From positions 1 through 8,939 of the forward strand of contig MNYL01000191.1 of assembly GCA_001873075.1 (NCBI GenBank): a stretch of 8,939 nucleotides of DNA, read 5' to 3'. Positions 6,491 through 8,939 of the stretch are shown piece by piece; position 1 is the stretch's first letter; each line of letters opens with the position of its first letter. Below the pieces are notes generated by a model, which searched no databases, was not told the origin of the DNA, and was given only the letters and a program-made list of their open reading frames with translations. A program made the translations under genes and the position numbers. Source of the DNA: Fibrobacteres bacterium CG2_30_45_31. Its GTDB lineage: Bacteria > Fibrobacterota > Fibrobacteria > Fibrobacterales > Fibrobacteraceae.

Positions 6491-7826
6491 CCTTTCGAAG
6501 AGTGAGCTTTTGGTCAAAATTTAAACGTAGCGGAGCTCCAGATAACTGGAATGCATCAAAGAAAAGTTTCATCAGATACCGTTTATAAGCCTCGTCTACA
6601 AATTCAGGGTAACGAGTTTCGATATCAATCACAGGAGGTTCCACCATGATCTGGCACGCCCGCATGAGCTTAATCGGTCGAGACTGGCGTGTGGGATGAG
6701 GATTCTTTTCACAAGCCTCGGCAAAAACTTCTGCCAAACGATCTCGCCCCAAAACACGACGACAGTTGTTGTAGACGGTTTTGATTTCCTGGATCACCCG
6801 GTGAACACGCTGGCCATCCTTCGCACTGATGGAAAGAATAGGCACAAACTCCAGCATGGGTTCGCGCTCAAACATTTCTTTGACCAAGTGATCGAAAGAC
6901 TTATCCGTTTTATTAGGAAGAATATCCCACTTATTAAGAAGCAGAATCAGCCCCTTGCCCGCTTTACGAATATCCGTAATAATGCGGAAATCCTGCACTT
7001 CCAAACCGCGAGTCACATCGATAATGAGCACGCAAAGATCCGAACGACGGATACTTTCCTGTGTACGCATATTGCTGAAAACTTCTACTTCGTCAGAAAC
7101 GCGCGCTTTTTTCCGAAGACCTGCGGTGTCAGTCACCACAAAAGGAACTTCATCTACGGTAAAAGTACAGTCAATAGAATCGCGAGTGGTCCCCGGAATA
7201 TCCGAGACAACAGCGCGTTCCTCACCTAAAATGCGATTGAGAAGCGTGCTCTTACCGGCATTCGGGCGACCGAGAATCGCAAAACGAATGGGGCGAATTT
7301 CATCATGAATCCCTTTAGTTCCTCCTGGAAGGAGCCCAATGACTTCGTCTAAAAGGGAGAGACAGGCATAACCCGTGAGAGCACTGATGGTACGTGGTTG
7401 CCCAAGACCCAAGGGGAGGAATTCCCAGCTTTCGGTACGATCTTCAGGGACTTCACTCTTGTTGGCCACTAAGATCACTTGCTTATCCAAGCGTTTCACC
7501 ATGCGGGCAAATTGCTGATCTAAATCAGTAATTCCCACACGGATATCCACCATAAACAAGACCAGATCCGCATCTTGCAAGGCAGTAAATATCTGTGCGC
7601 GCACACTGTCAGCGAGCACATCAATGGAGTCATCAGGCAAAAATCCACCCGTATCCACTACGGTAAATTCCCGCCCATTGTAGAAAGCCGTCTGGTAATG
7701 ACGATCTCTGGTGACGCCATCACGGTCAGAAACCACTGCCGCACGACGACCGAGAATTCGATTAAACAAGGAGGACTTGCCCACATTGGGGCGTCCGACG
7801 ATACAGACTATAGGTAATTTTGCCAC
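6396..7826 (-). CDS. der: Ribosome-assembly GTPase Der (EngA)
   Basis: The product has 476 residues with two GTPase domains and a C-terminal KH-like domain, the Der architecture; it acts in 50S ribosomal subunit maturation. From GTG at 7826 the motifs are GRPNVGKS (11-18), DTGG (58-61) and NKSE (122-125) in domain 1, and GRPNAGKS (186-193), DTAG (233-236), NKWD (298-301) and SISAKDG (332-338) in domain 2. The KH-like part runs from about 350 to 437 and ends in GAPLRLNF (430-437). This start gives MAKLPIVCIVGRPN, as expected for the family. A longer frame from GTG at 7871 would add 15 mostly hydrophobic residues and would begin too close to the likely promoter. Two oddities: domain 1 has NKSE where NKxD is usual, and about 39 residues follow the normal family end, most of them encoded inside plsY. 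Confidence 0.95.
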   Translation of the reverse strand: MAKLPIVCIVGRPNVGKSSLFNRILGRRAAVVSDRDGVTRDRHYQTAFYNGREFTVVDTGGFLPDDSIDVLADSVRAQIFTALQDADLVLFMVDIRVGITDLDQQFARMVKRLDKQVILVANKSEVPEDRTESWEFLPLGLGQPRTISALTGYACLSLLDEVIGLLPGGTKGIHDEIRPIRFAILGRPNAGKSTLLNRILGEERAVVSDIPGTTRDSIDCTFTVDEVPFVVTDTAGLRKKARVSDEVEVFSNMRTQESIRRSDLCVLIIDVTRGLEVQDFRIITDIRKAGKGLILLLNKWDILPNKTDKSFDHLVKEMFEREPMLEFVPILSISAKDGQRVHRVIQEIKTVYNNCRRVLGRDRLAEVFAEACEKNPHPTRQSRPIKLMRACQIMVEPPVIDIETRYPEFVDEAYKRYLMKLFFDAFQLSGAPLRLNFDQKLTLRKDEDLEQFTESSDRISVGVPPVRRVDGKARQR

Positions 7827-7871
7827 GGCCCAAATATAGAAATGAAAAAGAAAAAACACCGTAACAGCCAC

Positions 7872-7900
7872 ATCGAAAGCTATTTATATATTTTTGTCAA
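7872..7900 (-). promoter_or_regulatory. Likely promoter of der-plsY-gpsA
   Basis: On the minus strand a perfect TTGACA -35 box (plus-strand 7895-7900) is followed after 17 bp by TTCGAT (7872-7877), a poor -10 box. An AT-rich spacer lies between them. Transcription would begin near 7865, which leaves a leader of about 40 nt before the GTG at 7826 and argues against the longer der start at 7871. The -35 match is clear; the -10 is weak. Confidence 0.4.
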
Positions 7901-7993
7901 GGTTTAATCTAGGTTCGTTCCGATCAGCCACTTGCTTTGCAGATCTTTGATTTGCTTTCAAATTCTGAAGTATTTGAGCGTTCCACAAAATTT

Positions 7994-7998
7994 GAGGT
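7994..7998 (+). promoter_or_regulatory. Ribosome binding site deciding the aroE start
   Basis: GAGGT ends five bases before GTG at 8004, giving standard spacing. No comparable site precedes the in-frame start at 7932, and the 24 residues it would add do not resemble the AroE N-terminus. Confidence 0.75.
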
Positions 7999-8003
7999 CC
8001 TTT

Positions 8004-8867
8004 GTGACATCTATTGACGGCAAAACAAAATTGCTTGCAGTCTTCGGGAATCCCGTAGGGCACAGCAAGTCGCCGCTTATGCAGAATGCGCTTTTGGAGC
8101 ATTTCGGGATCAACGCCGTCTACGTTCCTCTTTGCCCTCCTGTGGATCATCTCAAAGAAGCGATTGAGGGTTTTCGAACCTTGGGTTTCTTGGGTGCCAA
8201 CGTGACCATTCCTTTCAAGGAGATGGTGGGGGCTTATCTGGATGAACTCTCCCCTATTTCAAAATTCACTGGGAGTGTCAACACACTCTATTGGAAAGAG
8301 GGCATTGTCGGAGGTTCGCTGGTGGGAACAACCACCGATCCTTATGGAGCGCTCCAATGTCTCGCCAAAGCCCATGAGCCCGTTGAGGGAAGACATGTGG
8401 CCATTTTAGGCAATGGAGGAGCTGCACGCACCATCGCCTTTTTATTCCATAGTTTAGGAGCACAAATCACAATCGTTTGCCGCGATAAAGAAAAAGGCTC
8501 TCATCTCGCACAAGCACTCCACAAAGCAAACCCGCAAAAATCCATTCCCTCTGCCGTTCTGTTTGAAAATTTTCAAAATATCCGTGACATCAATATCGTT
8601 CTCAACGCAACGTCTGTAGGAATGACTCCCCACGACAATCTTTCTCCTCTCCCCAAAGAAGTCTTACGTCCCAAAATGGTCGTCTGTGACATTGTCTACA
8701 CGCCAACCGAAACGAAACTCTTGCGAGAAGCGAAAGAAGTGGGCTGCAAAGTCATTGGCGGCTCAGCAATGCTTGTCTATCAAGGGGCTCAAAGTTTTGA
8801 ATACTGGTTTCCAGAAAAAAAGCCTGACATTGATGTGATGAAAAAAGCACTCGGGATGGAGGAGTGA
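8004..8867 (+). CDS. aroE: Shikimate dehydrogenase AroE
   Basis: AroE reduces 3-dehydroshikimate to shikimate with NADPH in the cytoplasm, step four of the route to chorismate. From GTG at 8004 the product has 287 residues, normal for the family. The N-terminal substrate domain shows VFGNPVGHSKSPLMQNA (13-29), NVTIPFK (66-72, Lys72 the expected catalytic Lys), GSVNTL (90-95, Asn93) and GTTTDPYG (108-115, Asp112 the expected catalytic Asp). In that last motif Thr replaces the more usual Asn before Thr-Asp. The cofactor domain shows ILGNGGAART (134-143), NATSVGM (201-207) and VVCDIVYTPTETKLL (226-240). The closing GGSAMLVYQGAQSFEYW (252-268) is also typical. The gene is divergent from der, and a shikimate kinase start follows one base after its stop codon, so the two form an operon. 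Confidence 0.96.
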   Translation: MTSIDGKTKLLAVFGNPVGHSKSPLMQNALLEHFGINAVYVPLCPPVDHLKEAIEGFRTLGFLGANVTIPFKEMVGAYLDELSPISKFTGSVNTLYWKEGIVGGSLVGTTTDPYGALQCLAKAHEPVEGRHVAILGNGGAARTIAFLFHSLGAQITIVCRDKEKGSHLAQALHKANPQKSIPSAVLFENFQNIRDINIVLNATSVGMTPHDNLSPLPKEVLRPKMVVCDIVYTPTETKLLREAKEVGCKVIGGSAMLVYQGAQSFEYWFPEKKPDIDVMKKALGMEE

Positions 8868-8868
8868 A

Positions 8869-8939
8869 ATGAAAAGAGCTTCAGAACAAACCGTTTACTT
8901 TACTGGCTTTATGGCGAGTGGTAAAAGTCGCATTGGTCG
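8869..8939 (+). CDS. aroK: Shikimate kinase, N-terminal fragment (3' end outside window)
   Basis: Only 23 full codons are visible. ATG at 8869 is one base past the aroE stop and has GGAGGAG four bases upstream, lying inside the last codons of aroE, so the two genes are likely translationally coupled. The peptide contains VYFTGFMASGKSRIG, a beta strand followed by a GxxxxGKS Walker A loop (13-20) in the form seen in shikimate kinases (GFMGxGKSxxG). The enzyme phosphorylates shikimate with ATP, directly after the AroE step, which supports the call. The fragment is too short to exclude another small P-loop kinase. Confidence 0.82.
   Translation, partial: MKRASEQTVYFTGFMASGKSRIG

Noticed and set aside
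6696..7229. 177-codon plus-strand open frame opposite der
   Set aside because: It is antisense to the conserved second GTPase domain of Der, and the product has no membrane, signal or enzyme motif.
7827..7871. 15-residue hydrophobic N-terminal extension of Der
   Set aside because: It would begin with GTG at 7871 without a ribosome binding site and almost at the predicted transcription start, and Der proteins start just before the first GRPNVGKS motif.
7947..7976. Possible aroE promoter (TTGATT, 18 bp, TATTTG)
   Set aside because: The -35 matches four of six bases and the -10 only three of six; in AT-rich DNA this is close to background.

Overview
The window is ordinary bacterial chromosome of moderate GC. 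It is dense, uses clear AGGAG-type ribosome binding sites, and holds ten genes, two of them cut by the window edges. Two proteins with lipoprotein signal peptides and a set of envelope and housekeeping genes suggest a Gram-negative host. The mix of an NfeD/FloA membrane-scaffold locus, a minimal PspC protein and a lipoprotein with a lamin-tail-like domain fits the Fibrobacterota/FCB group. That placement is an inference from gene content and style; no rRNA or species marker is present.

Left part (1-4669), envelope genes: the C-terminal part of an NfeD-family membrane protein (+); a short cysteine-rich lipoprotein of unknown family on the opposite strand, with a hairpin terminator shared between the two; a flotillin-like protein FloA (+), followed 18 bp later by a small single-pass membrane protein (+); a 59-residue PspC-domain protein (-) whose 3' end overlaps the preceding gene tail to tail; a 24-bp perfect palindrome; and a 415-residue lipoprotein with a C-terminal lamin-tail-like domain (+). 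NfeD and FloA are partners in many bacteria and are usually adjacent on one strand. Here an inverted lipoprotein gene separates them.

Middle part (4781-7826), all on the minus strand and reading der, plsY, gpsA: the ribosome-assembly GTPase Der, the glycerol-3-phosphate acyltransferase PlsY and glycerol-3-phosphate dehydrogenase GpsA. GpsA makes sn-glycerol-3-phosphate and PlsY acylates it, so the two form the first steps of phospholipid synthesis. The end of der runs about 95 bp into plsY, which gives Der an unusual C-terminal tail.

Right part (8004-8939, +): aroE (shikimate dehydrogenase) and the first codons of a shikimate kinase gene (aroK). These are consecutive steps of the shikimate pathway, transcribed divergently from der.

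I found no tRNA, rRNA, CRISPR, insertion sequence or phage gene. There is no strong evidence for a wholly new system. The points most worth a second look are the interrupted NfeD/FloA locus with its unknown lipoprotein and small membrane proteins, the der/plsY overlap, and the perfect palindrome between the divergent pspC and lamin-tail lipoprotein genes.
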